This document shows, in pieces, positions 26,249 through 34,495 of a stretch of 64,000 nt of DNA. Each line of letters opens with the position of its first letter. Positions within the stretch are counted from its first letter, which is position 1. The notes below the pieces were generated by a model, which made no database searches, had not been told where the DNA came from, and saw only the letters and a list, made by a program, of their open reading frames with translations. The stretch lies in NCBI RefSeq assembly GCF_004217145.1, contig NZ_SHKR01000011.1, forward strand, positions 186,001 through 250,000, in the 5' to 3' direction. This DNA is from Kribbella rubisoli (GTDB lineage Bacteria > Actinomycetota > Actinomycetes > Propionibacteriales > Kribbellaceae). Made by a program: the position numbers and the translations under genes.

Positions 26249-26311
26249 GTCAGGTCAGTTCGGGTGCTCCGCCCGGGACACCGACGCAAGAACCGGTGAT
26301 TGACTGTCCCG

Positions 26312-27067
26312 ATGACAGAACTCGGGCAGGCGCGGGCCGCGCGCTGGTGGGTGCGGGGACGGCGGATCGGGTCGATCGAGCGGGCCCGCGCATTCATCGA
26401 CGATGTCGGATTCGCCTTGTTGTTTCCGGCACCGCGTGCCGTCGTACCGTCACTGTGGGAGGCGGTCGCCGGCGAGGACGAGGAGCCGTTCGGCTCGGGG
26501 ATGGGGAAGAACGAGCAACGGGTCTGGACCTGGAAGGACGAACTGCCTCGCCGCGGCCTCGCCTGGTACGGCGCCTACCTCGGCGGCCGTGGAACGTTCC
26601 TGTCGCCGGACCTCCTCACCGCGCTCTACCCGGCCGCGGGCCACCCGAGTGACCACCAGTCGCTGGAGCTGTCGCCGGCGGCCCATGAGATCGCCGAGGC
26701 CATCGCCGGCGAACCATTGCCGAGCGCAACGCTACGAGCACTGATCGGTGATCGGAGCCGCTACCAGCGCGCGATCACCGAGCTCCAGCGTAATCTCCTG
26801 GTCACCACGGCCGGCGTCCACGAGAGCGGTTCCGGCTGGCCCGCGGCGCGGATCGCCTTGACCTGCGAGCAGTTCGAGGTCGGCGGCGGCACCGACCACG
26901 CACTCGCGACCGAGCGGTTCCTGGCCACGATGCTGGAGACCACGCCAGGCGAACTCGGCCGCGCCTTTCGCTGGCCCGTGGCGCACGCACGAGCCCGCCT
27001 GGACGAGTTGGCCGAGAACGGCCGGGCAAGGGCCGATGGCACCCGGTACTCTCGCAACCACCCCTGA
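26312..27067 (+). CDS. uncharacterised protein, possible winged-helix (AlkZ-related) protein
   Basis: A 251-residue soluble protein. The opening TELGQARAARWWVRGRRIGSIERARAFIDDVGFALLFP and the tryptophan-rich middle resemble proteins loosely related to the AlkZ/YcaQ winged-helix glycosylase group, but the match is faint and I cannot identify catalytic residues. The later segment (LRALIGDRSRYQRAITELQRNLLVTT) could be a winged helix. ATG 26312 is preferred over an in-frame TTG 12 bases upstream. Confidence 0.5.
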   Translation: MTELGQARAARWWVRGRRIGSIERARAFIDDVGFALLFPAPRAVVPSLWEAVAGEDEEPFGSGMGKNEQRVWTWKDELPRRGLAWYGAYLGGRGTFLSPDLLTALYPAAGHPSDHQSLELSPAAHEIAEAIAGEPLPSATLRALIGDRSRYQRAITELQRNLLVTTAGVHESGSGWPAARIALTCEQFEVGGGTDHALATERFLATMLETTPGELGRAFRWPVAHARARLDELAENGRARADGTRYSRNHP

Positions 27068-27103
27068 GACGGGGCCGAAGACACTCGACCCCGGTTTAGC
27101 GGA

Positions 27104-27451
27104 TCAGTGCTCGGCGACGTCGAAGACGTTGCCTTCCGGGTCGGCGAGGGTGATCCAGTGCGTGCCGTACTCGTTGTGCTCGTCGACGCGCTTGGCGCCG
27201 AGTCCGACGAGGCGGTCGACCTCGGCGGCCCAGTCGGTGGCGGCGAGGTCGACGTGCAGGCGGTTCTTGCCGTTGCGCGGCTCGGGGACCTGCAGGAACA
27301 TCAGCGTCGGCCCGTCCGCGGCGCGGTTCACGGTCGCGAAGAACTGGTTGCCATCAGCATCGACCTCGGTGGAGAGCACGCCGGCCCAGAAGCCGGCCAG
27401 CGCTGCAGCGTCGGTGCAGTCGAAGGCGATGTTCTCAAGGGAAATAGACAC
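27104..27451 (-). CDS. VOC-superfamily (glyoxalase/bleomycin resistance-like) protein
   Basis: A 115-residue protein with the paired beta-alpha-beta-beta-beta units of the VOC fold: LENIAFDCTDAAALAGFWAGVL, NRLHVDLAATDWAAEVDRLVGLGA, and the C-terminal TLADPEGNVFDVAE. The histidine and glutamate positions are typical of the metal-lacking or metal-binding CATRA-like subset. The substrate is unknown. It lies 3 bp after the MerR gene, so the two form an operon. Confidence 0.85.
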   Translation of the reverse strand: MSISLENIAFDCTDAAALAGFWAGVLSTEVDADGNQFFATVNRAADGPTLMFLQVPEPRNGKNRLHVDLAATDWAAEVDRLVGLGAKRVDEHNEYGTHWITLADPEGNVFDVAEH

Positions 27452-27454
27452 GTT

Positions 27455-28270
27455 TCAGCCTTTCAGTACAGGGATCCGCTGGATCGGCCAGCAGACTTCG
27501 GTTCGATAGTCAGCCGCATCGGGTACGTCACCCGGGCTGATGTGGTAGAGCTCACGGATCGGTCCGGGTGCGACCTCGCAGTACTCCGCGACGTGGCTGC
27601 CCAACGCGCCGTAGGTGCGGTCGAAGTCGGCCATCGGACCGGCGTGGACGGCGATCGCGAAGTACCCGCCGGGCAGGTCGACGAGCTCGACCCCGTCGGC
27701 CGGCGCCTGGTCCGGCGCGACCGGATGGAAGGCGACGACCGCACCCTTGTCGTCGGCGAAGAACTCGTCGCTGTACGTCGCTCCCGAGGTCCCCGGGATG
27801 TGACCGGCCACCTCGTCGAGCCGGCCGAAGGCGAATTCGCACCACGGTCCGATCTCGTCCCGCAGCACCTGTCCGCGCACGCCGTACGCACGGAACGGCG
27901 GGATGAACCGGTACTCGATGTCGAGCACGGGCCGGCCCGGCGTCAGCAGCTCACGCAAGGACACGACCACTTCGCGGGTATGCGCGAGCTCCTGCTCCAT
28001 CCGCTCGAGATGCGCCCGCAGCCGCTCCTCCCGCGCCGCACCGTCGCCAGCGTCGACCACCGCCTGCACGTCGGCCAGCGGCATCCGCAGTTCGCGCAGC
28101 CGCCGGATCAACTGCGCCGTGTCAACCTGCGCAGTGCTGTACCGCCGGTACCCCGACGATGCATCAACCGAGACCGGCGCCAACAGCCCGATCTCGTGAT
28201 AGTGGTGCAGGCTCTTAACACTCAGATGCGTCAGGCGGGAAAACTCCCCCACCGTCACCGTCGCCGTCAT
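27455..28270 (-). CDS. MerR-family regulator with GyrI-like effector domain
   Basis: A 271-residue activator. An N-terminal MerR domain (TVGEFSRLTHLSVKSLHHYHEIGLL, then SGYRRYSTAQV) is followed by a dimerisation helix (about residues 80-115) and a C-terminal GyrI-like ligand-binding domain ending IQRIPVLKG. This is the BmrR-like architecture for sensing drugs or lipophilic compounds. ATG 28270 follows a long-spacer promoter with a central palindrome. It drives itself and the VOC gene. Confidence 0.9.
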   Translation of the reverse strand: MTATVTVGEFSRLTHLSVKSLHHYHEIGLLAPVSVDASSGYRRYSTAQVDTAQLIRRLRELRMPLADVQAVVDAGDGAAREERLRAHLERMEQELAHTREVVVSLRELLTPGRPVLDIEYRFIPPFRAYGVRGQVLRDEIGPWCEFAFGRLDEVAGHIPGTSGATYSDEFFADDKGAVVAFHPVAPDQAPADGVELVDLPGGYFAIAVHAGPMADFDRTYGALGSHVAEYCEVAPGPIRELYHISPGDVPDAADYRTEVCWPIQRIPVLKG

Positions 28271-28283
28271 GCGACAAGCTTCC

Positions 28284-28307
28284 ACCCTCCGGTAACCGGA
28301 GGGTCAA
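28284..28307 (-). promoter_or_regulatory. MerR-type long-spacer promoter with 21-bp palindrome
   Basis: ACCCTCCGGT (28284-28293) and ACCGGAGGGT (28295-28304) form a perfect palindrome around one base. On the minus strand it directly follows a TTGACC -35 (complement of 28302-28307). The next hexamer with -10 character starts 19-20 bp downstream, about 6 bases before the ATG. MerR activators bind exactly such spacer palindromes. Confidence 0.65.
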
Positions 28308-28310
28308 ACC

Positions 28311-28398
28311 GGATCTCCAGGCCATCACAATCGTCGGTCCGCGACGAGCGCACACGTACGCGCGCCGTCGCGGGCCGATTGTGATGGCCTGGGGATCC
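28311..28398. repeat. 88-bp inverted-repeat element, copy 1
   Basis: The left arm runs 28311-28333 (starts GGATCTCCAGGCCATCACAA) and the right arm 28376-28398, its near-perfect reverse complement. A nested second stem is formed by GGTCCGCGACG and CGTCGCGGGCC. The element ends 2 bases before the stop of the GH18 gene and so sits in a terminator position. A second copy with the same arms and the same 88-bp length lies at 46184-46271. Confidence 0.8.
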
Positions 28399-28399
28399 C

Positions 28400-29767
28400 C
28401 TACCCCCGGTAGCGCCCGATCACCTTGGTGAAGTCCCACGGGTTCTGGGAGATGCCGGAGCAGCTGTCGGCGCTGCCGCCGGTGCAAGGACGGTCGCGGT
28501 TTGTGGACCAGTAGGTGAAGCGGGCCAGGTGGTGCTGTGACGCGTAGGACAGCATCGTCTCGAAGTCGGAGACGTTGACCCGCTCGGCGTTGTCGGTGAT
28601 GCCGTTCATCGACGAGATGCCGATCTTCCGGTACGCCGCGTCGTCGCTCAGGCCGTACGCCGACTTCACCTGGTTCTTCAGCCCCTCGGCCGCCTGTACG
28701 GTCAGCGAGCCCATGTTGGTGGTACCGCCGCCGAAGTCGAACGGCATGATCACCCAGCCGTCGAGGTTCAGCCCGGAGGCCGCACCGCGCCGGATCAGGT
28801 CCTGACCGTTCCCGTCCGGACCGGACGTGGTCGTCCCGAAGGTCAGGTACGTCGTGATCCCGGGGTTGTTCTGCTCGATGATCTTCAGCGCGTCGATCAC
28901 CTTCTGCCGCGGACCGGCCTGCGCGATCTCCTGGTCCTCGATGTCGATGTCGATCGCCTTCAGCGACAGCGCGTTGATCACCTTCTGGTACGCCGCCGCG
29001 AGCTCACTGGCCGACCCGCAGCTCTGACCGAGCTTGTTGCCCGACCAGCCACCGATCGACACCACGACATCGCCGCCGTTGGACCGGATCGTGTTGATCG
29101 CCTGCTGGTCCACGCCACCGGTCAACGGCCGGCCGCCGTCCCACTGCGGGTTGCAGTACCCGTTGGACAGGATGAACGCCATCGTGAACCACTTCACCCC
29201 GGACGCGTTCATCACCGTCGCCGGGTTCGGCGGGTCACCCCAGCCTTCATACAGGTACGGCGCGGCCGCCATCGGCGCACCACCCGCCGGCGGAGGTCCG
29301 TCGTCCCCGGCCGGAGCGTTCCACTTCTGGTTCGCCGCGCCCGTGCAACTCCACAGCTGTAGCGGCGTGCTGTTCGCGGAGTTGTTGCCGGTGACATCGA
29401 GACACTTGTTCGCCTGCGGGTTCACGAGGTCCCGACCAGACGTGTAGGTCCACTGCTGGGCACCTGACCCGTTGCAGGTCCACAACTGGACGCGAGCGCC
29501 GTTGGCCACGGATCCACCCGACACATCGAGACACTTGCCGAGGGCACGCAACGTCCCGTCGCTCGAACGACTCCACTGCTGCGCACCACTCCCGTTGCAG
29601 TCGTACAGCTGGACCGGCGTACCGTCCGCGCTGTCCGCCGCCGCCACGTCGACGCACTTGCCGGCCAACCCCGTGATCGCTCCGGTCGCCGCCTGCGCAG
29701 GAGTTGCCGTGATCAACAGACCGGCGCCGAGCACCAAGGCTCCGGCTACCGCCGCCACGCGCTTCAT
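28400..29767 (-). CDS. secreted GH18 chitinase-like enzyme with N-terminal CBM13
   Basis: A 455-residue secreted glycosidase. Signal peptide about residues 1-28 (MKRVAAVAGALVLGAGLL, cleavage after AQA), CBM13 ricin-type lectin about 31-158 with three QxW-like repeats (GAQQW, GAQQW, ANQKW), a proline/glycine linker, then a GH18 barrel. The barrel has SIGGWSGN and the catalytic DxDxE (AIDIDIEDQE, acid Glu277). It is expected to cleave chitin or another GlcNAc polymer. The ATG overlaps the stop of the GH30 gene (ATGA), so it is the second gene of that unit. The substrate is inferred from the fold, and an endo-N-acetylglucosaminidase is possible. Confidence 0.88.
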   Translation of the reverse strand: MKRVAAVAGALVLGAGLLITATPAQAATGAITGLAGKCVDVAAADSADGTPVQLYDCNGSGAQQWSRSSDGTLRALGKCLDVSGGSVANGARVQLWTCNGSGAQQWTYTSGRDLVNPQANKCLDVTGNNSANSTPLQLWSCTGAANQKWNAPAGDDGPPPAGGAPMAAAPYLYEGWGDPPNPATVMNASGVKWFTMAFILSNGYCNPQWDGGRPLTGGVDQQAINTIRSNGGDVVVSIGGWSGNKLGQSCGSASELAAAYQKVINALSLKAIDIDIEDQEIAQAGPRQKVIDALKIIEQNNPGITTYLTFGTTTSGPDGNGQDLIRRGAASGLNLDGWVIMPFDFGGGTTNMGSLTVQAAEGLKNQVKSAYGLSDDAAYRKIGISSMNGITDNAERVNVSDFETMLSYASQHHLARFTYWSTNRDRPCTGGSADSCSGISQNPWDFTKVIGRYRG

Positions 29768-31626
29768 GACACGGTCCACTTCTGGTTCGCGGCACCGGTG
29801 CAGCTCCACAGCTGCAGCGGCGTACCGTTCGCAGAGTTGTTGCCCGTGACATCGAGACACTTGTTCGCCTGTGGATTCACCAGATCTCTCCCGCTCGTAT
29901 AGGTCCATTGCTGGGCGGCACTGCCGTTGCACGAATAGAGCTGCACCTTCGCCCCGTTCGCGACGGAGCCGGCGTTGACGTCGAGGCACTTGCCGAGGGC
30001 ACGAATCGTCCCGTCACCCGGCCGGTCCCACTGCTGGGCCGTCGTACCGTTGCAGTCGTAGAGCTGCACCGCCGTACCGTCCGCATTGTTGGCGCCGGCA
30101 ATGTCCATGCACTTGCCGGCCAGGCCGGTGATCTGCCCCCCGCCACCACCGCCGCCGCTTTGCGTGCCGGACCAGGTGAAGGTCGCCGAGGTCTTGGTCG
30201 GCAGCGTGTAGGTGAAGGACTGCGAGCCCCAGTTCACCCGCACCGACTGCGAACTACCGGTGGTGTTGAAGGCGATCAGTGACTTCGAACCGTCCGGGTT
30301 CTTCCAGGCCACGTTCTTCACCGAGCTGTTCGCGGTCGAGTCGATCCGCAGGGCGCCCGGCTTCACGAACTTGGTCAGGTGGCCCATCGTGTAGTACTCG
30401 ACGGTCTTGGTGACCTGTCCGCGCTGGCTGTCGTTGCGGTGCACGGTGACAAGTCCGGTGCAGACGTTGCAGCCCGCGCCGACGAACGGCAGGTGGTCCT
30501 CGTCGAGCGCGATGCCCCACTTGACCCACGACTTGTCCCAGTTGCGGGTGTAGTCGATCAGGTTGTTCATGTCCTCGACCTGCTGGTTCGGGATCCAGGT
30601 GCCGCCCGAGTGCTCGGTCATGTACGCGTTCACGTTCGGGTACTGGTTGTGGATCTGCGTCTGCAGGTTCACGTCACCGCCGTACCCGTGCCAGGCGATG
30701 CCGCCGAAGTTCGGATCGTTGCGCAGCGCAGCATCCGCGATCGGGACCGACCCGAGGTCGTTGTAGTTGCCCCAGTTGTAGTCGAGGATCAGCACCTTGG
30801 TCGTCAGGCCGGCGGCGTGCAGCGCCGGCATCAGGTTGTTCTTGGTGAACTCCAGCAACCCCGAGCCGTTCCAGTTCATCGACGCGTAGCCGGTGTTGTC
30901 GTTGCCGCAACACGTCGGCTCGTTCTGCACCGAGATGTAGTCGATGTGGTTGCCCTGGGCCTCGTTCTGCTGCAGGTACTTGACGAAGTACTGCGCGTAC
31001 ATCGGGTAGTACTGCGCCTTGAGCCAGCCGCGGTGGACGAAGTCGTTGTTGTCCTTCATCCACGCCGGCGCACTCCACGGCGAGCCCATCACCTTGACGG
31101 CCGGGTTGAGCTGCCGGGCCTGCTTGGTCAGCGGTACGACGTCGGCCAGGTCGTGCTGGATGCTGAAGTCGTTCAGGTCGCAGCACGTGTCGTCGTAGGA
31201 GTAGTTGAACCGGGCAAGGTCCGAGGCGCCCATCGGGTTGCGGATGAAGGCCAGGCCGATCCCGTCGACCGGGTCGAACAGGTCCTTCATCACCTGGTTG
31301 CGGGTCGCGGCCGAGATCGTGTTGCTGCTGTTCAGCAGCCAGGCGGAGCTGTCGGCGAACGACGCACCGCCGCCTTCGAAGGACTGGTACGTCGTGTTCT
31401 CGTTGACCGTGATCGTCTGGTTGGCCGATCCGCCGGCCGGGCCGAAGCTGACCGGGGTCTGCTGCTGCAGGCCGCGGGTGACGTTCTGGCCCGCGCTGTC
31501 GTTGGTGGTGGTCAGCCAGATGTTGACCTGCTCGCCGGCGGCCTGCGCCGGTGGAGCTGTGCCGATGCCGAGGCCGGCGGCGGCCGCGCAGAGCGCAGCG
31601 ACCACGAGCGGCAGGAAGCGTTTCAT
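29764..31626 (-). CDS. secreted GH30 glucanase with C-terminal CBM13
   Basis: A 620-residue secreted enzyme. Signal peptide about 1-30 (cleavage after AQA), a GH30 barrel with side beta-domain to about residue 490, a run of eight glycines, and CBM13 to the end. The general acid/base Glu236 is in VQNEPTCC and the nucleophile Glu338 in TEHSGG. GH30 members of this glucosylceramidase-like type are known as beta-1,6-glucanases, beta-1,3-exoglucanases or glucocerebrosidases. Beta-1,6-glucanase fits the neighbours best. It is divergent from GH16 and is followed by GH18 with a 4-bp overlap. Confidence 0.88.
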   Translation of the reverse strand: MKRFLPLVVAALCAAAAGLGIGTAPPAQAAGEQVNIWLTTTNDSAGQNVTRGLQQQTPVSFGPAGGSANQTITVNENTTYQSFEGGGASFADSSAWLLNSSNTISAATRNQVMKDLFDPVDGIGLAFIRNPMGASDLARFNYSYDDTCCDLNDFSIQHDLADVVPLTKQARQLNPAVKVMGSPWSAPAWMKDNNDFVHRGWLKAQYYPMYAQYFVKYLQQNEAQGNHIDYISVQNEPTCCGNDNTGYASMNWNGSGLLEFTKNNLMPALHAAGLTTKVLILDYNWGNYNDLGSVPIADAALRNDPNFGGIAWHGYGGDVNLQTQIHNQYPNVNAYMTEHSGGTWIPNQQVEDMNNLIDYTRNWDKSWVKWGIALDEDHLPFVGAGCNVCTGLVTVHRNDSQRGQVTKTVEYYTMGHLTKFVKPGALRIDSTANSSVKNVAWKNPDGSKSLIAFNTTGSSQSVRVNWGSQSFTYTLPTKTSATFTWSGTQSGGGGGGGQITGLAGKCMDIAGANNADGTAVQLYDCNGTTAQQWDRPGDGTIRALGKCLDVNAGSVANGAKVQLYSCNGSAAQQWTYTSGRDLVNPQANKCLDVTGNNSANGTPLQLWSCTGAANQKWTVS

Positions 31627-31783
31627 GGGGCGGTTCTCCCTTTGTATAAAGGAGTTTGGGGCGGTGTAGTTGCCGGCGTCTGCCCGCGCCGCAACTGGTG
31701 GTCAGCAAGAGGTAACCATCCGTGCAAACCGGTGTCAACGTCGAAACCGAGACTTTTTTCAGATCTTTTATTTAGTCCCGGGG

Positions 31784-31812
31784 TTGACCTGAGAGCGTTC
31801 TCACGGCACGCT
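31784..31812 (+). promoter_or_regulatory. GH16 promoter with LacI-type operator
   Basis: TTGACC (31784-31789) is a good -35. The palindrome TGAGAGCGTTCTCA (31790-31803) fills the spacer, and the -10 near 31807-31812 is weak. The identical 14 bases occur at 35654 before the ABC transporter. The site resembles the CebR box of Streptomyces (TGGGAGCGCTCCCA). Repression by the LacI protein encoded at 34496 is inferred. Confidence 0.7.
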
Positions 31813-31861
31813 GCGGTCCAATTCCTGCCCTCATTCAGACGCCCCCGGAAATGAGGTACTC

Positions 31862-33088
31862 ATGAAGCGTCCCCGCATGCTCGCGTTCCTCGCGATCGGT
31901 GCCGCACTCGCCGGCACCGCCCTCCTCCAGCCTGCCGCCACAGCGCATCAGCAGGCCGCTGCCGCAACCACGGCAACGGTCTGGGAGGACAACTTCGACG
32001 GCCCCTCCGGTCAGGCCCCCGACCCCGCCAAGTGGCGGTACGACATCGGCGGCAGCGGCTGGGGCAACGACGAACGCGAGTACTACACCAACAGCACTCG
32101 CAACTCCGCCCTCGACGGCAACGGCAACCTGGTGATCACGGCCCGGCAGGAGAACGCCGGCTACCAGTGCCACTACGGCCCGTGCCAGTACACATCGGCC
32201 CGGCTGCTCACCGCCCAGACCTTCACCCAGACGTACGGACGGTTCGAAGCGCGGATCAAGATCCCGCGCGGACAGGGGATCTGGCCCGCGTTCTGGATGC
32301 TCGGCGGCGGCAACTGGCCGAACGACGGCGAGATCGACATCATGGAGAACATCGGCAAGGAGCCGGCCACCGTGCACGGCACGATCCACGGACCCGGGTA
32401 CTCCGGCGCGAACGGTATCGGTGCCGCGTACAACCATCCGAACGGCTGGTCGTTCGCCGACGACTTCCACACGTTCGCGGTCGACTGGGCCCCGGACTCG
32501 ATCACCTGGTACGTCGACGGCGTGCAGTACGAACGCCGTACGCCGGCGGACCTGAACGGCAACACCTGGGTCTTCAACCACCCGTTCTTCATGATCCTGA
32601 ACCTGGCCGTCGGCGGCTACTGGCCGGGCTACCCCGACGGTACGACGCAGATGCCGCAGACCATGACCGTCGACTACGTCCGCGTCTCCACCCTCGGCAG
32701 CACCGGCGGCGGTGGCTCGCAGATCACCGGCCTGGCCGGCAAGTGCCTGGACGTCGCCGGAGCGAACGCGGCGGACGGCACGACGGTCCAGCTGTACGAC
32801 TGCAACGGTACGAACGCTCAGAAGTGGACCCGCCCCGGTGACGGCACGATCCGGGCCCTCGGCAAGTGCCTCGATGTCGCGAACGCCGGAGTTGCCGACG
32901 GCACCAGAGTCCAACTGGCAACGTGCAACGGCAACGCGGCACAGCAATGGACCTACACAGGCGGGCACGACCTGGTGAATCCGCACGCCAACAAGTGCCT
33001 CGATGTCACCGGCAACAACTCCGCCAACGCCACCCCGACCCAGATCTGGACCTGCACGGGCGGAGCGAACCAGAAGTGGACTGTCTAA
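31862..33088 (+). CDS. secreted GH16 endo-beta-1,3-glucanase with C-terminal CBM13
   Basis: A 408-residue secreted laminarinase-type enzyme. Signal peptide about 1-35, GH16 jelly-roll about 42-278, a GSTGGGGS linker, and CBM13 about 287-408. The catalytic signature GEIDIMENIG places nucleophile Glu157, Asp159 and acid/base Glu162. WPAFWMLGGGNWPNDGEID matches bacterial beta-1,3-glucanases. ATG 31862 follows GAGG. An operator-covered promoter lies upstream. It is divergent from GH30, and the 3' end overlaps the ROK gene by 4 bp. Confidence 0.93.
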   Translation: MKRPRMLAFLAIGAALAGTALLQPAATAHQQAAAATTATVWEDNFDGPSGQAPDPAKWRYDIGGSGWGNDEREYYTNSTRNSALDGNGNLVITARQENAGYQCHYGPCQYTSARLLTAQTFTQTYGRFEARIKIPRGQGIWPAFWMLGGGNWPNDGEIDIMENIGKEPATVHGTIHGPGYSGANGIGAAYNHPNGWSFADDFHTFAVDWAPDSITWYVDGVQYERRTPADLNGNTWVFNHPFFMILNLAVGGYWPGYPDGTTQMPQTMTVDYVRVSTLGSTGGGGSQITGLAGKCLDVAGANAADGTTVQLYDCNGTNAQKWTRPGDGTIRALGKCLDVANAGVADGTRVQLATCNGNAAQQWTYTGGHDLVNPHANKCLDVTGNNSANATPTQIWTCTGGANQKWTV

Positions 33089-34263
33089 CGCGGGAGCGCG
33101 CCACCGTCGCGTAACAACCGCACCACGGGGAGGGTCGCGGCGCCGAGTGCTACGGCGTCGCGGCCCAGTTCGCAGAGCACGATGGACACTTGGGCGTACG
33201 GCCGCCGGAGGGCGTGTTTGCCGACCTCCGCGCGCAGTTCATCCAGGTGGTTCTCGCCGAGCAGTAGCCCGGCCCAGCCACCGAGCACGATCCGCTCGGG
33301 GTTGACGAGGTTGACCAAGTTCGCGAATCCCGCGGCCAGGTAGCCGATCGTGTCCGCGACGATGGTTGCCGCCGGCTCCGAAGTCGACGAGAGCAGCTCG
33401 ACGAAGGCTGTCTCCTCGTCTCCCTCGACCAGCCCGCCTGCCTCCCGGTACCGGTCCAGGATGCCTTCCGCGCCGACGTACGCCTCGAGGCAGCCCAGCG
33501 CGCCGCAGCGGCACTGGCGGCCGCCGTACACGATCGTCATGTGGCCCCACTCGCCTGCACTGCTGCGGGTGCCGCGGTAGCTGGATCCACCCGCCACAAG
33601 GGCGGAGCCGACACCGGAGCCGACGAGCGCCACGACTGCATCGGTCGCGCCGCGGCCCGCGCCGAAGTACATCTCGGCCTGGCCGAGCATGTTGGCCCCG
33701 TTGTCGACATGCACCGGGATATCGGTGCCCTCAGCAAGCATCTCGGCGAGCGGAACAGCTTCCCAACCGAGCGTCTGCGCGTCGACGACCGCGTTGTCCT
33801 CGACCACGCCGGCGACCGCGACACCGAGCCCGAGCACCTGCTGGGGCTGTACGCCGGACGACGCGATGACGGTGGAAAGCCCTTCCAGTACGTGCTTCAC
33901 GACCTCCGCCGGGGTCGGCGTGCTGATCGGGTGATCGGCGCGGGCGAGCACATTCATCGCCATGTCGAACAGCTCTACCCGGACCCGCGTCTCACCGACC
34001 TCGGCGCCCACGACGTACCGGAACGTCGGCGCGACCCGCAGCAGTACGCGCGGCCGACCGCCCTCGGACTCGACCGAGCCGGCCTCCTCGACCACGCCCT
34101 CGGCGATCAGCTCCGCGACCAGGTTGCTCACGCTCGCGGCGCTGAGCGACGTCCGCACAGTCAGCTCCTGGCGGCTCAGCGGGCCCTCGCGGTAGATGCT
34201 GGTGAGGATCACCGAGCGGTTGGACCGGCGCATGTCACGCACCGTGGTCCGGCGTACTTCCAT
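33085..34263 (-). CDS. ROK-family transcriptional regulator
   Basis: A 392-residue NagC/XylR-type repressor. N-terminal winged helix (REGPLSRQELTVRTSLSAASVSNLVAEL) and a ROK sugar-kinase-like domain with the zinc motif CRCGALGCLEAYVG. The VDNGANMLGQAE and GVGSALVAGG segments line the sugar-binding cleft. It probably senses a sugar or amino sugar from the adjacent glucan or chitin degradation. ATG 34263 lies just after AAGGATGG. It is divergent from lacI across a 232-bp region. Confidence 0.9.
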   Translation of the reverse strand: MEVRRTTVRDMRRSNRSVILTSIYREGPLSRQELTVRTSLSAASVSNLVAELIAEGVVEEAGSVESEGGRPRVLLRVAPTFRYVVGAEVGETRVRVELFDMAMNVLARADHPISTPTPAEVVKHVLEGLSTVIASSGVQPQQVLGLGVAVAGVVEDNAVVDAQTLGWEAVPLAEMLAEGTDIPVHVDNGANMLGQAEMYFGAGRGATDAVVALVGSGVGSALVAGGSSYRGTRSSAGEWGHMTIVYGGRQCRCGALGCLEAYVGAEGILDRYREAGGLVEGDEETAFVELLSSTSEPAATIVADTIGYLAAGFANLVNLVNPERIVLGGWAGLLLGENHLDELRAEVGKHALRRPYAQVSIVLCELGRDAVALGAATLPVVRLLRDGGALPR

Positions 34264-34389
34264 CCTTACCTCACCCTGCCCGGCCCCGGGCGGGCCATTC
34301 GATCCGAGTCCATCATGCCGCCCCGGCACACGGAAGAGCTCCCTTCTTCCAGGTCGTGAACTAAGACCCGATTCGTTACCGCTCCGTGA

Positions 34390-34447
34390 TTGACGGTGAC
34401 TTGCGCTCTCGGCTTTGATCTACGGAACCGCTTCCGAAACCGGTTCC
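34390..34447 (+). promoter_or_regulatory. lacI promoter with tandem palindromic operators
   Basis: TTGACG (34390-34395) and TTTGAT (34414-34419) are 18 bp apart. At the expected transcription start are two adjoining imperfect palindromes, GGAACCGCTTCC (34424-34435) and GAAACCGGTTCC (34436-34447). The outer GGAACCG and CGGTTCC also pair. They are likely operators for lacI control, by itself or by the divergent ROK protein. They differ from the TGAGAGCGTTCTCA sites. Confidence 0.5.
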
Positions 34448-34495
34448 GACCGCTACACCGCCCAGCACCCCCAACCGCCCGAGGGGAGATTCAGC

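Noticed and set aside
27068-27103. Possible small gene or terminator between the unknown gene and the VOC gene
   Set aside because: The gap is only 36 bp. It has a short GGGGCC/GACCCC resemblance but no stable stem or start codon with a ribosome site.
30379-31854. A 491-codon plus-strand frame opposite GH30
   Set aside because: Antisense shadow; the GH30 frame shows both catalytic glutamates, a signal peptide and a CBM.
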